The notes: generated by a model not told the origin, from the sequence alone. Shown: positions 24,000-33,215, counted from the first letter of the stretch. The stretch is 36,068 nucleotides of DNA from Methylomicrobium sp. (GCA_018333785.1 JAGXSU010000031.1:1-36068); one strand, 5' to 3'. Translations and numbers: made by a program.

Positions 24000-24021
24000 T
24001 TCCCAAGCCGGAGCTTGGGAA
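24000..24021. repeat. Solo REP palindrome, slightly decayed
   Basis: TTCCCAAGCC and AGCTTGGGAA around a GG centre, with one mismatched pair. The flank CCCATAGCTTTATTTTGC resembles the RAYT-side flank but the TCAAGC palindrome has been lost. It lies 67 bases beyond the parB stop. Confidence 0.8.
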
Positions 24022-24088
24022 TGAGATGGTCTGGATCGAGATATTCGAATTTCCGCTGATCTCGTTAGCTGTTTATTCGGCCAAACAG

Positions 24089-24979
24089 CTAGTCCTGCCC
24101 TGTCAACAATTCTTCTTTTCTGCCCAGCTGTTCAATGATGCCGTCCAGTTGATCCAGGCTGGAATAGGAAATGACCAGTTTGCCGGAGCCGTTTTTCTTT
24201 TGGTTAATGGCAACCTGAGCCCCTAGTTTGGCCGTCAAGTCGTCTTGTAAGTTGAGAATATCGCGATCGGGTGTTTGAGCGGATTTTTTCTCGGTGGCAT
24301 TTTGAATGTCTTTTACCAGGCGCTCTGCAGCTCTGACACTCAAACCCTGGCGGGCAATTTTATGTGCGGCGGCCACCTGTTCTGCGCCATCCAATGCAAG
24401 CAAGGCTCTGGCATGGCCCATTTCCAGGGCTTTACTGCTCAAAAGCTTTTTGACTTCCGGGTGTAAATCCATCAGGCGCAATAAATTGGTGATGGTGGTT
24501 CTCGATTTACCGACCGCATCGCCTATCTGCTGGTGAGTAAGCGAAAACTCGTCCAGCAGTCTTTTAAGCGCTTCCGATTCTTCCAGAGGGTTTAAATCCT
24601 CTCTCTGGATATTTTCAATCAAGGCGATGGCCATAGCGGACCGGTCGTCAATCTCTCTGACAATGACCGGAATATCCTGCAAACCGGCTATTTGCGCGGC
24701 GCGCCAGCGGCGTTCTCCGGCGACGATTTCGTATTGATTTTCACCCGTTTTGCGCAAAACTACCGGCTGTATTACGCCTTGGGATTTGATTGAATCGGCC
24801 AGTTCCTGCAGTTTTTCCGGATCAATGTCTTTTCTGGGTTGATATTTTCCGCGCCGCAACCATTCAATCGGTAACGACTGGATGGCGTTTGATTTTTCCT
24901 GAGAGGCAGTATGATTGGATGCAGGCATTTCACCCAATAACGCATCCAAACCCCGGCCAAGACCGCGTTTTTTAATCAT
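24089..24979 (-). CDS. parB: Chromosome partitioning protein ParB
   Basis: A 296-residue parS-binding CTPase that loads onto DNA and works with ParA in chromosome segregation. The N-terminal RGLGRGLDALLGE is followed by the ParB/Srx domain with the CTP-binding box GERRWRAAQIAGL (near 93-105). The helix-turn-helix region includes LTHQQIGDAVGKSRTTITN, and the C-terminal dimerisation domain ends at LTGQD. AGGAAG is upstream of the ATG. It begins 6 bases after parA. No convincing parS site is seen in the window. Genes normally found after parB are replaced by the REP island. Confidence 0.97.
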   Translation of the reverse strand: MIKKRGLGRGLDALLGEMPASNHTASQEKSNAIQSLPIEWLRRGKYQPRKDIDPEKLQELADSIKSQGVIQPVVLRKTGENQYEIVAGERRWRAAQIAGLQDIPVIVREIDDRSAMAIALIENIQREDLNPLEESEALKRLLDEFSLTHQQIGDAVGKSRTTITNLLRLMDLHPEVKKLLSSKALEMGHARALLALDGAEQVAAAHKIARQGLSVRAAERLVKDIQNATEKKSAQTPDRDILNLQDDLTAKLGAQVAINQKKNGSGKLVISYSSLDQLDGIIEQLGRKEELLTGQD

Positions 24980-24985
24980 AGTCTC

Positions 24986-25753
24986 TTATTCTTCCTTCTC
25001 TTTTCGAATGAGTTCGCCTGCCAGTGCAATATAAGCGACGGCGCCGCGTGATGCTTTGTCATACATAATGACCGGTAATCCATGGCTTGGCGCTTCCGCC
25101 AAACGAATATTCCGTGGAATACAGGTGCGGAACACTTTATCTTTGAAATATTCCAGCAATTGATCCGACACATCTTTGGTCAGACGGCTGCGATTGTCAA
25201 ACATTGTTCTCAGTATGCCTTCCAGGTGTAAACCGGGATTGACGGTCTGAATGTTTCTGAGTGTCGACATCAGTGCCGATAAGCCTTCCAGAGAATAATA
25301 TTCGCATTGCATGGGAATGAGCACGCTGTGAGCCGCCACCATGGCATTTAGCGTCAACATATTCAAGGCTGGCGGGCAATCAATCAGTATGTAGTCAAAC
25401 TGATCTTTGATGGGCTCCAGTGCTTCGGCAAGCCGTCTTTCGCGGTTTTCAGCGCTCATTAACTGAACTTCGGCTGCCGTCAGATCGGAATTGCCGGGGA
25501 TGATTGAAAAACCGCATTGCTTTTGTTCAATGATGGTTTCGCTTGCGGGTATTTTGTCCAATAACAAATTGCAGCTGGAATATGCCACATGTTCTTTGTC
25601 GACGCCGCAGCCCATAGCGGCATTGCCTTGCGGATCTATATCAACCAGCAGGACTTTTCGTTGTGCCATGGCCAGCGCGGCAGCCAAATTGACGCTGGTG
25701 GTTGTTTTTCCGACCCCGCCTTTTTGATTTGTGATAGCAATTATTTTTCCCAC
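24986..25753 (-). CDS. parA: Chromosome partitioning ATPase ParA (Soj)
   Basis: A 255-residue deviant Walker ATPase that moves ParB-bound origins. The motif KGGVGKTTTSVNLAAALA lies at 10-27, with the signature Lys11. VDIDPQGNAAMGCG (38-51) is motif A', and DYILIDCPPALNMLTLNA holds Walker B. The start is GTG at 25753, sharing one base with the rsmG stop codon (TAGTG), with AGAGG upstream. It belongs to the mnmG-rsmG-parA-parB unit. Length and motifs are standard. Confidence 0.97.
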   Translation of the reverse strand: MGKIIAITNQKGGVGKTTTSVNLAAALAMAQRKVLLVDIDPQGNAAMGCGVDKEHVAYSSCNLLLDKIPASETIIEQKQCGFSIIPGNSDLTAAEVQLMSAENRERRLAEALEPIKDQFDYILIDCPPALNMLTLNAMVAAHSVLIPMQCEYYSLEGLSALMSTLRNIQTVNPGLHLEGILRTMFDNRSRLTKDVSDQLLEYFKDKVFRTCIPRNIRLAEAPSHGLPVIMYDKASRGAVAYIALAGELIRKEKEE

Positions 25754-26388
25754 TAGAGGACCTCTGCAAGTGTGGCCGTTTCAATTTGAACCAGGCACCG
25801 TTCGGCCGCAAGCCCGGGTACTACCAGCGGTATTACCTTTGTCTTGGCTTTGACGGCGGCCAGTTCCTGTTCAGGATGCTGGCCTTTCATGGCCAACAAG
25901 ACCCCATCATCAGCCAATAAATGAGCAGTCAATGAAATCATTTCGGATAAGTGTGTAAACGCGCGTGTAATGACGCAATCAAACCTTTTTTCAGGCTGAT
26001 AGTCTTCGACCCGGCTATGGTGGATAGAAACATTTTTTAGCTTAAGCTCCAGTATCGCCTGTTGCACGAAACGGGTTTTCTTGGCGTTGCTATCCAATAA
26101 CGTAAAATGGTATTCAGGCAAACAAATGGCCAAGGGCAGTCCCGGTAACCCCGCCCCTGTCCCGCAATCTATGATGCGTGTGCCTTTGACATAAGGAAGG
26201 ATGGACAGGCTATCGAGCAGATGCAAGGTGACCATTTCATCCTTGTTTCTGATGGAGGTCAGATTATAGGCCTTATTCCATTTTTCTATCAGTCGAATAA
26301 ATGCTAACAACAGATCGATTTGCTGTTCGCTGATTGACAAACCCAGTTGATCCAGGCCTGAAACAAGGTTTTTTCGACAAGACTCCAT
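25753..26388 (-). CDS. rsmG: 16S rRNA (guanine527-N7)-methyltransferase RsmG
   Basis: A 211-residue SAM enzyme that modifies G527 of 16S rRNA; loss gives low-level streptomycin resistance in known bacteria. The SAM loop reads DCGTGAGLPGLPLAI (around 75-89). The N-terminal region has the family segment LLAFIRLIEKWNKAYNLTSI, and FDCVITRAFTHL lies in the later core. The ATG overlaps the mnmG stop codon (TGATG), and the stop overlaps the parA start. Formerly gidB. Confidence 0.97.
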   Translation of the reverse strand: MESCRKNLVSGLDQLGLSISEQQIDLLLAFIRLIEKWNKAYNLTSIRNKDEMVTLHLLDSLSILPYVKGTRIIDCGTGAGLPGLPLAICLPEYHFTLLDSNAKKTRFVQQAILELKLKNVSIHHSRVEDYQPEKRFDCVITRAFTHLSEMISLTAHLLADDGVLLAMKGQHPEQELAAVKAKTKVIPLVVPGLAAERCLVQIETATLAEVL

Positions 26389-28256
26389 CAGGCGCTTTTC
26401 TTTTTGAGATGGACTAACAATAACGAGATCGCTGCCGGGGTGATGCCGGGAATGCGAGAAGCCTGGCCTAGCGTTTCCGGTTGTTGCCGGTGCAGTTTTT
26501 CGCTGACTTCGTTGGACAGTCCGGAGACGCCTTTATAATCCAGGCTTTTGGGTAGCTGTAAATGATCGTAACGCCGGGTCCGGTTGATTTCAGTTTGTTG
26601 TCTGTCGATATACCCGGCATATTTGGTTTTGATGGCAACCTGTTCCGAGACTTGCTCATCAATTTCACCCAGATCAAGGAAGCTCAGTAATTGCTGGATT
26701 TCAACTTCAGGCCGCCGCAGCAAGTCCATCAGATTGGCTTCGCGCAGTAACGGCTTATTCCAGAAAGCTTCCGCTTGACGACCTGCTTCCGTGTCCGGCC
26801 TGATCCATTTTTTGGACAGTTCAATCTGCAGCGTGTCAATAGCTTGCCGTTTGGTTTCGAATGCAATCCAGCGTTCATCATCTACCAAACCTAATTCGCG
26901 GCCTTTATCCGTCAGCCTGATGTCAGCATTGTCTTCTCTCAGTAACAGGCGGTATTCGGCGCGGCTGGTAAACATCCGGTAGGGCTCTTGCGTGCCGCGC
27001 GTAATCAGATCATCGATCATTACGCCCATGTAAGCTTCATCGCGTGCGGGGCACCAGGCTTCCAGATCTTTGGTTAAGCGTGCCGCGTTCAAACCAGCGA
27101 TCAAGCCTTGGGCCGCCGCTTCTTCGTAGCCGGTGGTACCATTGATTTGGCCGGCAAAAAACAAACCCTCCAGATGTTTGGTTTCGAGTGAGCTTTTCAG
27201 ATCTCTTGGATCAAAAAAGTCATATTCAATGGCATAACCCGGACGAATGATTTCGGCATTTTCAAAACCGATCATGGAGCGAACCAGCGCATATTGAACA
27301 TCAAAAGGCAAACTTGTCGAGATGCCATTCGGATAGACTTCGTTGGTATTAAGCCCTTCCGGCTCGACGAAAATCTGATGCGAATCACGATCGGCAAAAC
27401 GGACGACCTTGTCTTCTATGGAAGGACAATAACGGGGACCAATGCCCTCGATAATGCCGCTGTACATGGGCGAACGATCCAGGCCCGAGCGGATGATGTC
27501 GTGTGTCTGGTTATTTGTCCGGGTGATGTAGCAGGGAATTTGAGCGGGGTGTTGATCGCGTCTGCCCAGGAAAGAAAACACCGGGACAGGATCGTCGCCG
27601 TGTTGCTTTTCGAGTTTGCTGTAATCAATGGTCAGTCCGTCGATGCGCGGAGGGGTGCCTGTTTTCAGGCGATCGACACGAAACGGCAGTTCCCGCAGGC
27701 GTTCTGACAGTGCAATGGATGCAGCATCACCGGCACGGCCCCCGGCATAGTTTTGCAAGCCGATATGAATTTTTCCGCCTAAAAATGTACCGGCTGTCAA
27801 AACGACGGCTCCGGCATGAAAACTGAGCCCCATTTGGGTGATCACGCCGACCACGCGTTTGTTTTCGACAATCAGATCAGCAACGGTTTGTTGAAACAAC
27901 GCCAGATTTGGTTGATTTTCCAGTGCTTTCCGTATCGCAAGTCGGTAAAGGTTTCGGTCTGCCTGGGCTCGCGTGGCTCTGACGGCAGGGCCCTTGCTGG
28001 CATTGAGGATACGGAATTGAATGCCCGACTCATCGATGGCGCGGGCCATGATGCCGCCTAACGCATCTATTTCCTTGACCAAATGCCCCTTACCTATACC
28101 GCCTATGGCTGGATTACAACTCATTTGTCCCAACGTTTCGAGATTTTGAGTCAACAATAACGTTTGGGCGCCGGTTCGCGCAGCAGCCAGAGCGGCTTCT
28201 GTTCCGGCATGTCCGCCACCTATCACAATTACATCGAATTTTTTATTGAATTTCAC
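26388..28256 (-). CDS. mnmG: tRNA uridine 5-carboxymethylaminomethyl modification enzyme MnmG
   Basis: A 622-residue FAD protein which, together with MnmE, modifies U34 of tRNAs. The FAD-binding motif [19 protein letters not shown] lies at 12-30. [17 protein letters not shown], the GTPPRIDG segment and [16 protein letters not shown] are family hallmarks, and the C-terminal helical MnmE/tRNA-binding domain is complete. The start is GTG at 28256, with no strong Shine-Dalgarno. It heads the unit mnmG-rsmG-parA-parB. No mnmE is adjacent. Formerly gidA. Confidence 0.97.
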   Translation of the reverse strand: MKFNKKFDVIVIGGGHAGTEAALAAARTGAQTLLLTQNLETLGQMSCNPAIGGIGKGHLVKEIDALGGIMARAIDESGIQFRILNASKGPAVRATRAQADRNLYRLAIRKALENQPNLALFQQTVADLIVENKRVVGVITQMGLSFHAGAVVLTAGTFLGGKIHIGLQNYAGGRAGDAASIALSERLRELPFRVDRLKTGTPPRIDGLTIDYSKLEKQHGDDPVPVFSFLGRRDQHPAQIPCYITRTNNQTHDIIRSGLDRSPMYSGIIEGIGPRYCPSIEDKVVRFADRDSHQIFVEPEGLNTNEVYPNGISTSLPFDVQYALVRSMIGFENAEIIRPGYAIEYDFFDPRDLKSSLETKHLEGLFFAGQINGTTGYEEAAAQGLIAGLNAARLTKDLEAWCPARDEAYMGVMIDDLITRGTQEPYRMFTSRAEYRLLLREDNADIRLTDKGRELGLVDDERWIAFETKRQAIDTLQIELSKKWIRPDTEAGRQAEAFWNKPLLREANLMDLLRRPEVEIQQLLSFLDLGEIDEQVSEQVAIKTKYAGYIDRQQTEINRTRRYDHLQLPKSLDYKGVSGLSNEVSEKLHRQQPETLGQASRIPGITPAAISLLLVHLKKKSA

Positions 28257-28343
28257 AAGCGTCTTACGGTCAGATAAAATGTTATTTTAATTTGTAACGA
28301 CTGGTTATCCAAGAAATCCTTTAACTATCAGGAGTATCCCCCG

Positions 28344-28547
28344 ATGAAAAAATGCAAGAAAATCCCGCCAGCTGACAAAGAGGTGGTTTTGAACTTAGTC
28401 GCCAAACATGCGCGAACCTTTAATAAAGCCCATGTCTTTCAGGATAAAACCAAATACAGCCGCAAAGCCAAATATAAAAATCAGGAGCCTTTACCCATAG
28501 CAAACGATGCTATCGGTAAAGGCTTCTTGCCTTGGGTGCAAGCATAA
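28344..28547 (+). CDS. Small basic protein, possible ArfA-type ribosome-rescue factor
   Basis: A 67-residue, strongly basic protein with AGGAG about 10 bases before the ATG. The middle, AHVFQDKTKYSRKAKYKN (29-46), loosely resembles the core of ArfA (FRQRVEK then KGKGSYxRKGK), especially YSRK followed by basic residues. The coding sequence contains a 16-base-pair hairpin spanning codons 48-61, just before the stop. In E. coli arfA such a hairpin causes cleavage or termination inside the gene, so a truncated, tmRNA-controlled protein is made. Here the truncated form would end near residues 48-56 and keep the basic tail. ArfA rescues stalled ribosomes with RF2. The identification is tentative and rests more on architecture than on similarity. 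Confidence 0.5.
   Translation: MKKCKKIPPADKEVVLNLVAKHARTFNKAHVFQDKTKYSRKAKYKNQEPLPIANDAIGKGFLPWVQA
28486..28524 (+). promoter_or_regulatory. Hairpin inside the small basic gene (possible ArfA-type control element)
   Basis: AGCCTTTACCCATAGC (28486-28501) pairs with GCTATCGGTAAAGGCT (28509-28524) except for one C-C mismatch, around the 7-base loop AAACGAT. The stem lies entirely within the coding sequence, 20 bases before the stop codon. The bases after it (TCTTGCCTT) are only weakly T-rich, so RNase III cleavage fits better than intrinsic termination. It may also separate this transcript from the convergent gene. Confidence 0.85.
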
Positions 28548-28557
28548 TCACACAGGT

Positions 28558-28896
28558 TTATTCTTCGGATTTTTCAGCACAACTAACGCATAAACGGGCA
28601 AATGGCACTATTTTCAGGCGCTCTTTAGCGATGGGTTTTCCGCAAGTCTCGCAGTTTCCATAGTGTCCCTGTTCAAGCTTTGCTATTGCGCGTTTGACCT
28701 GATCAATTTCAGCGCGGGTTGAATTACCCCTTTAATCTAAAACTTCATCGTTTTCAACCTGTATCGCTTGTTCTTCTGAATCTTTGGCTAAAGGTTCCTC
28801 TGTATGTTTAACGTCATCGGTAATTTTTGCCAAACGATCATCAAGTTCTTCCAGCATATCGATTAAAGTTGAGCGAATATCGTCGGATTCTGTCAC
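28558..28896 (-). pseudogene. DksA/TraR-type zinc-finger gene with an in-frame stop
   Basis: The reading frame from GTG at 28896 (AAAAGGTG upstream) to TAA at 28558 spans 113 codons and is broken only by TAA at 28732-28734 (codon 55). Before it lies an acidic helical region (DMLEELDDRLAKITDD, then QVENDEVLD). After it come NSTRAEIDQVKRAIAKLEQG and the C4 zinc finger CETCG/CVSC with PIAKERLKIVPFARLC. Both parts fit the short DksA-like regulators that bind RNA polymerase. One base change (for example CAA to TAA) would explain it. A sequencing error or recoding is possible. It is convergent with the small basic gene, 10 bases away. Confidence 0.88.
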
Positions 28897-29319
28897 TGGG
28901 GCACCTTTTAACGCTTGTTATTTAGTAACTATTCAGTGGAGCAACAAAACGAAGGTCATACTCCGTATAGGTTGCGGTTGGCGCTAGCCAACCCAACATT
29001 GCAATGTCATGGCGTTACTTGTTGGGTTGCGAAAAGCATGCAACCCAACCTGAATAATTACGTCATTTAAATCCATCTTTCTGGCAGCCGCTATTAGGGC
29101 TGCCGATTTAAGTTCCTGGCCAAAGAGGATACCACAGGCTTAACGAGTAAGTGAGTTTCGATTTTAAAACTAATCCTGCAGAAAAAAGACAAACAAGGCT
29201 CAGAAATAAGCGGTTTTTGTTCATCCTGCTATAGTCAATAACTAAAATTAAATCCTAACTGAACGGTGGTGCTGCGATCTGTTTTGCAGCACAGAACCGT
29301 ATCGTGGACCCGTGAATTT
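28897..29319. other. Gene-free stretch upstream of the MoxR operon
   Basis: About 420 bases without a credible gene. They carry two related palindromes (28976-28993 and 29021-29049) built on GGTTGG/CCAACC. The promoter for the MoxR operon must lie between about 29050 and 29300, where TATAGT at 29230 is a candidate -10 element without a clear -35. Confidence 0.6.
28976..29049. repeat. Paired GTTGGGTTGC palindromes
   Basis: GGTTGGC/GCCAACC with a 4-base centre (28976-28993) is followed by GTTGGGTTGC/GCAACCCAAC with a 9-base loop (29021-29049). The CCAACCCAAC bases at 28988-28997 can also pair with the second left arm. This looks like a dispersed intergenic repeat rather than an operator. Confidence 0.75.
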
Positions 29320-30225
29320 ATGCATACGCTCATTAATCAATTACTATCCCGTGCCGATCAGATCATTCTCGGCAAGTCTCTTCAGGTTCGTTTGGCTGTT
29401 TGCTGTCTGTTCTGCAAAGGGCATCTGCTGATTGAGGATATACCGGGAGTAGGCAAAACCACTTTGGCTCATACGCTGGCAATTTTGATGGGTATGAATT
29501 ATCAACGCATACAATTTACCAGTGATTTGCTGCCTTCCGATATTATTGGCGCGTCTATTTTTGATGTCGATAATCACACGTTCAAGTTTCATCCGGGCCC
29601 CATTTTTAACCAGATGGTGCTGGCCGATGAAATTAATCGCTCAACGCCCAAATCGCAAAGCGCGCTGTTAGAGGCGATGGAAGAGCAGCAAGTGACCGTC
29701 GAAGGCAAGACCTACCCGCTGCCCACACCCTTTTTTGTTATTGCAACGCAAAACCCTTCTCATCAATTAGGCACCTTTCCGTTGCCCGAATCTCAACTGG
29801 ACCGTTTTTTGATGAGGATAGAACTGGGTTATCCGGACCATCAGGCCGAACGTGAATTACTGAAGGGGCTTTCCCGACGAAGCCTGATTGAAAAGCTGAC
29901 TGCACACATGTCGGCTGAGCAGCTTTCCGTTATTCAGCAAAAGGTTATTGATGTGCATGTGTCCGATGCCTTGCTGGATTATCTGCAAGGCATCATCGCA
30001 TACACGCGCATCAGCCCGGATTATGCTGCCGGTCTCTCGCCCAGAGCCGGAATTGCCTTGCTTCATGCCGCCAAAGCCTGGGCGTATATGACCAACCGTG
30101 ACGCCGTTCTGCCTGAAGATGTGCAAGCTGTATTGCCGTCTGTGGCAGGACATAGACTTAAATCCGGCAGTCACGATTCACACGCTATCGTTGCGCCCAT
30201 TCTTGAAAATGTCCCCGTGTTTTGA
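29320..30225 (+). CDS. MoxR-family AAA+ ATPase
   Basis: A 301-residue AAA+ ATPase. Walker A is GVGKTT (43-48), Walker B LADEINRS (101-108), and the MoxR sequences PKSQSALLEAMEE and FFVIATQNPSHQLGTFPLPE follow, with the lid domain ending at about 300. MoxR proteins act as chaperones for the assembly or activation of partners carrying MIDAS or related domains, and usually precede a DUF58 gene as here. ATG at 29320 is preferred because it begins at the conserved region; the frame extends upstream to a GTG at 29266. The stop overlaps the next start. Confidence 0.92.
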   Translation: MHTLINQLLSRADQIILGKSLQVRLAVCCLFCKGHLLIEDIPGVGKTTLAHTLAILMGMNYQRIQFTSDLLPSDIIGASIFDVDNHTFKFHPGPIFNQMVLADEINRSTPKSQSALLEAMEEQQVTVEGKTYPLPTPFFVIATQNPSHQLGTFPLPESQLDRFLMRIELGYPDHQAERELLKGLSRRSLIEKLTAHMSAEQLSVIQQKVIDVHVSDALLDYLQGIIAYTRISPDYAAGLSPRAGIALLHAAKAWAYMTNRDAVLPEDVQAVLPSVAGHRLKSGSHDSHAIVAPILENVPVF

Positions 30226-31163
30226 ATTCGCTCAGTTTAAAAGACCGTTTTCGTTTCAGCCGGTTCTTTCGTGGCGAGAAACCGGTTGATGGGCCGATTG
30301 AGCTCAATCAACGGCGAATCTTTATTTTGCCGTCAGCTCCCGGATTCGGTTTTGTCATTCTGATTTTTCTGTTGTTGTTGATCTCATTTGTTTACAACAA
30401 TAATCTGGCCTATTTGCTGACCTTTTTACTGGCCAGCATTTTTTTTGTCACCATATTGCATAGCTATCAATCACTGTCCGGGCTGGTATTGCAACAAGGA
30501 CACAGCGCACCGGTGTTTGCAGGAGAAGACGCGGCATTTGAAGTGCTGATTTACAATCAAACTGCAACGGCCAGAACGCAGGTGCAACTGTCGCTGGAAA
30601 GTACCCTAAGCCTTGATATGGCGCCCTTCAGCAACAGTCAGGTAAGACTTCAAACCCGGACATCGCAGCGTGGATGGCATTATGCGAACACAATTACCTG
30701 TTTCAGTTTTTACCCGCTGGGCTTATTCAGAGCCTGGTCGCCGCTAAGATTTAATTTGAAAACGCTGGTTTATCCCAAGCCTTGGCAATATCCGCTGCCT
30801 TTACCCCAAACACTGAGCGGAGCAGCCATTTCAGGTAACACAAAACGAGGTGTTGATGACTTTGCAGGGGTTCAGACCTATTACCCGGGCGCCTCGATAA
30901 AAAGTATTCACTGGAAGGCGTTTGCCAAACAACAAGGTTTATTAGTCAAGCAATACAGCGGCACACAAGGTTCTGAGTTATGGCTGGATTACGAAGAAAC
31001 GTCAGGGTCAGTGGAAGACAGGCTCAGTCAACTTTGCCGGTGGGTTCTGGATGCCGAACAGCAGGGATTGATCTATGGTTTGACCGTCCCTGGAATTCGC
31101 CTACCGCCCGATCACGGCAAAACCCATCAGTTAAAATGTCTGGAAGCGCTTGCGCTCTTTTAA
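30222..31163 (+). CDS. DUF58 domain membrane protein
   Basis: A 313-residue protein with two closely spaced transmembrane helices (about 35-75) and a DUF58 signature: RGVDDFAGVQTYYPGASIKS, then HWKAFAKQQGLLVKQY. The start is TTG at 30222 overlapping the moxR stop codon, so translation is coupled; no ATG gives the same N-terminus. Proteins of this type are commonly encoded between MoxR and a transglutaminase-like membrane protein. The function of the trio is not settled but it concerns the cell envelope in several bacteria. Confidence 0.9.
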   Translation: MNSLSLKDRFRFSRFFRGEKPVDGPIELNQRRIFILPSAPGFGFVILIFLLLLISFVYNNNLAYLLTFLLASIFFVTILHSYQSLSGLVLQQGHSAPVFAGEDAAFEVLIYNQTATARTQVQLSLESTLSLDMAPFSNSQVRLQTRTSQRGWHYANTITCFSFYPLGLFRAWSPLRFNLKTLVYPKPWQYPLPLPQTLSGAAISGNTKRGVDDFAGVQTYYPGASIKSIHWKAFAKQQGLLVKQYSGTQGSELWLDYEETSGSVEDRLSQLCRWVLDAEQQGLIYGLTVPGIRLPPDHGKTHQLKCLEALALF

Positions 31164-31175
31164 AATAAGCCGACT

Positions 31176-33170
31176 ATGGATGTTCTAGCCAACCGCACCC
31201 TCTTTGTCTTCTTGCTGACTGCCATCGGTTTGATTGCCTTGCCACACAGCAACCATCTCCCCAGCCCTTTGGTGATTTTTTTCTTCATCATACTGATCTG
31301 GCGGTTTATCGGGATTTGGTATCAACGCTGGCTACCTGGGAAAATTTTACTGTATGCGCTTACTTTTACCGGTCTTGCCCTGCTTTATCAGCAACATTTA
31401 GGTTGGTTGGGGCGAGACCCCGGCACGAGTCTTTTCATGACGGCGCTGTCGTTAAAACTGATGGAAGTCAAACGCCAGCGTGATATCTATTTAATCGCTT
31501 ATCTTGCCTTTATTGTTGCCGCTTCGCAGTTTCTTTACGAACAAAGCATGTTCATGGCGGCTTACATCGTTTTTGTCTGCAGTGTGCTGTTGGCCGCAAT
31601 GGTCATGATCAACAGCCGTCATGCCAATATTAAGGCATCACTAAAGAAGGCGATGACGATTTTGATGCAGGCCTTGCCGTTGACATTGATCATCTTTGTC
31701 TTTTTTCCGCGGGTAGAAGCCCCCCGGTGGCTGTTGTTTGAAGACCCGAATAGAGCGATGACTGGCTTGAAAGACAGCATGGAACCAGGCTCTATCAGTG
31801 ACCTGGGGCTTTCTGATGAACTGGCATTCCGGGTCAAATTTACAGGCACAATTCCGCCGGTTGCTTCGCTTTACTGGCGGGGGCCGGTCTTTTCTTATAC
31901 GGACGGCAAACGCTGGACGCAAGGACGTCATCAGGGTTCGGGTATGACGCCATCAGTTTCTGAATTTAACGGCGATGTCTACCGTTACACGCTGTTAATG
32001 GAGCCGCAAGACAAGCCCTGGGTGTATGCTTTGGATATGCCTTCGGAGTTTTCGGACGAGCTTTTTCAAAATGCTGATTATCAAATGTTGACGCGTAAAG
32101 CGCCTGATAAACGCAGTGAATATCAACTGACATCGTCGCTTCTTTATAATACGGGACAATTGCAGGAAGATGAGTGGGTAAAAAATACCCAGATGCCGGG
32201 GGCTGCATCACCCAAAATCAGACGCTTGATTGCAGATTTACAAAGCGGCACGCTGTCAACGGAACAATTTGTCGGCAACATCATGCGGCATTTTAGAGAA
32301 GAGCGATTCAGCTACACATTGAGACCGCCGTTGATGGAAAATAACCCGGTAGAGACCTTCCTTTTCGAAACACGCACCGGTTTTTGCAGCCATTATGCGG
32401 CCGCCTTTGTTTACCTGATGCGTGCGGCTAACGTTCCTGCTCGCGTGGTGACCGGTTATCAAGGCGGCACATTAAATGAAGTTGGAGGATTTTTGGAAAT
32501 CAGGCAGGCCGATGCGCATGCCTGGGCTGAAGTCTGGATTAAAGGCCGGGGTTGGGTGAGATATGACCCGACTGCAGCCGTTGCCCCGGAACGAATCGAT
32601 CAAACCAGTTATTTTCAGCAGCAGTTTGGGTATGAACTGGCTCAATTGGTGCCACGCCGCAATTTGCAAGGATCTTTCGAGTGGTTAAAAACAACGCGTG
32701 AACTTTGGCGTAGTCTCGATTATTCTTGGCAGCGCTGGGTCATCAACTACCATTCGGCTAATCAATTGAAGTTTTTGGCTTCTTTGGGCATTTCCGGTCT
32801 GAACAAAATGATTTACTGGCTGATCGCCGGGATAGCGGTTTTTACGGCGGTATTGAGTGGGTATTTGTTCCGGCAAAGGCAAAAGCCCAAGGATAAAGCG
32901 CTGCAACTATACGCCCGTTTCTGTAAAAAAATGGCAGCAACAGGTTTGGTTATCAGAGCCGGTGAGGGACCTCAGGATTATGCCGGACGGATCAAGTCAG
33001 TTTCTCCGGAACTTGCCGGGCCTGTGGATAGGATTACCGGTTTGTTTATCCGGTATCGCTACGGAAAAAAGCCCTCCGGTAAGGATCTTAGCTTGCTGAA
33101 AGCGGCTATTTCCGAATTACGGATTAAAAAAGGCTATAGTGTAAAGGGGAAAAGCCGGTCTCATTTTTAG
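31176..33170 (+). CDS. Transglutaminase-like membrane protein (TgpA/DUF3488 type)
   Basis: A 664-residue inner-membrane protein. The first 200 residues form several transmembrane helices (the DUF3488 region). A periplasmic transglutaminase-like domain follows, with a complete catalytic triad: Cys404 in TGFCSHYAAAFVYLMR, His448 in DAHAWAEVW and Asp464 in RYDPTAA. Another helix near 545-565 leads to a cytoplasmic C-terminal domain. P. aeruginosa TgpA has this architecture and is essential there. It starts 12 bases after the DUF58 gene, completing the MoxR-DUF58-TgpA operon. Substrate unknown. Confidence 0.95.
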   Translation: MDVLANRTLFVFLLTAIGLIALPHSNHLPSPLVIFFFIILIWRFIGIWYQRWLPGKILLYALTFTGLALLYQQHLGWLGRDPGTSLFMTALSLKLMEVKRQRDIYLIAYLAFIVAASQFLYEQSMFMAAYIVFVCSVLLAAMVMINSRHANIKASLKKAMTILMQALPLTLIIFVFFPRVEAPRWLLFEDPNRAMTGLKDSMEPGSISDLGLSDELAFRVKFTGTIPPVASLYWRGPVFSYTDGKRWTQGRHQGSGMTPSVSEFNGDVYRYTLLMEPQDKPWVYALDMPSEFSDELFQNADYQMLTRKAPDKRSEYQLTSSLLYNTGQLQEDEWVKNTQMPGAASPKIRRLIADLQSGTLSTEQFVGNIMRHFREERFSYTLRPPLMENNPVETFLFETRTGFCSHYAAAFVYLMRAANVPARVVTGYQGGTLNEVGGFLEIRQADAHAWAEVWIKGRGWVRYDPTAAVAPERIDQTSYFQQQFGYELAQLVPRRNLQGSFEWLKTTRELWRSLDYSWQRWVINYHSANQLKFLASLGISGLNKMIYWLIAGIAVFTAVLSGYLFRQRQKPKDKALQLYARFCKKMAATGLVIRAGEGPQDYAGRIKSVSPELAGPVDRITGLFIRYRYGKKPSGKDLSLLKAAISELRIKKGYSVKGKSRSHF

Positions 33171-33215
33171 TCTATAATTCAAGCCGTTACCTAACCTCAT
33201 CACAAAGGCATACAA

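Noticed and set aside
19242-24021. Regularly repeated TTCCCAAGCT palindromes considered as a CRISPR array
   Set aside because: Spacing is irregular (hundreds to thousands of bases), there are no spacers of constant size and no cas genes; these are REPs tied to the RAYT.
28300-28315. DnaA-box-like TTATCCAAG next to mnmG, hinting at an origin
   Set aside because: Only one imperfect match, no cluster of boxes and no AT-rich unwinding region; not an origin.
32132-32211. Minus-strand frame starting inside the transglutaminase gene
   Set aside because: Antisense shadow; the plus-strand gene has a complete catalytic triad.
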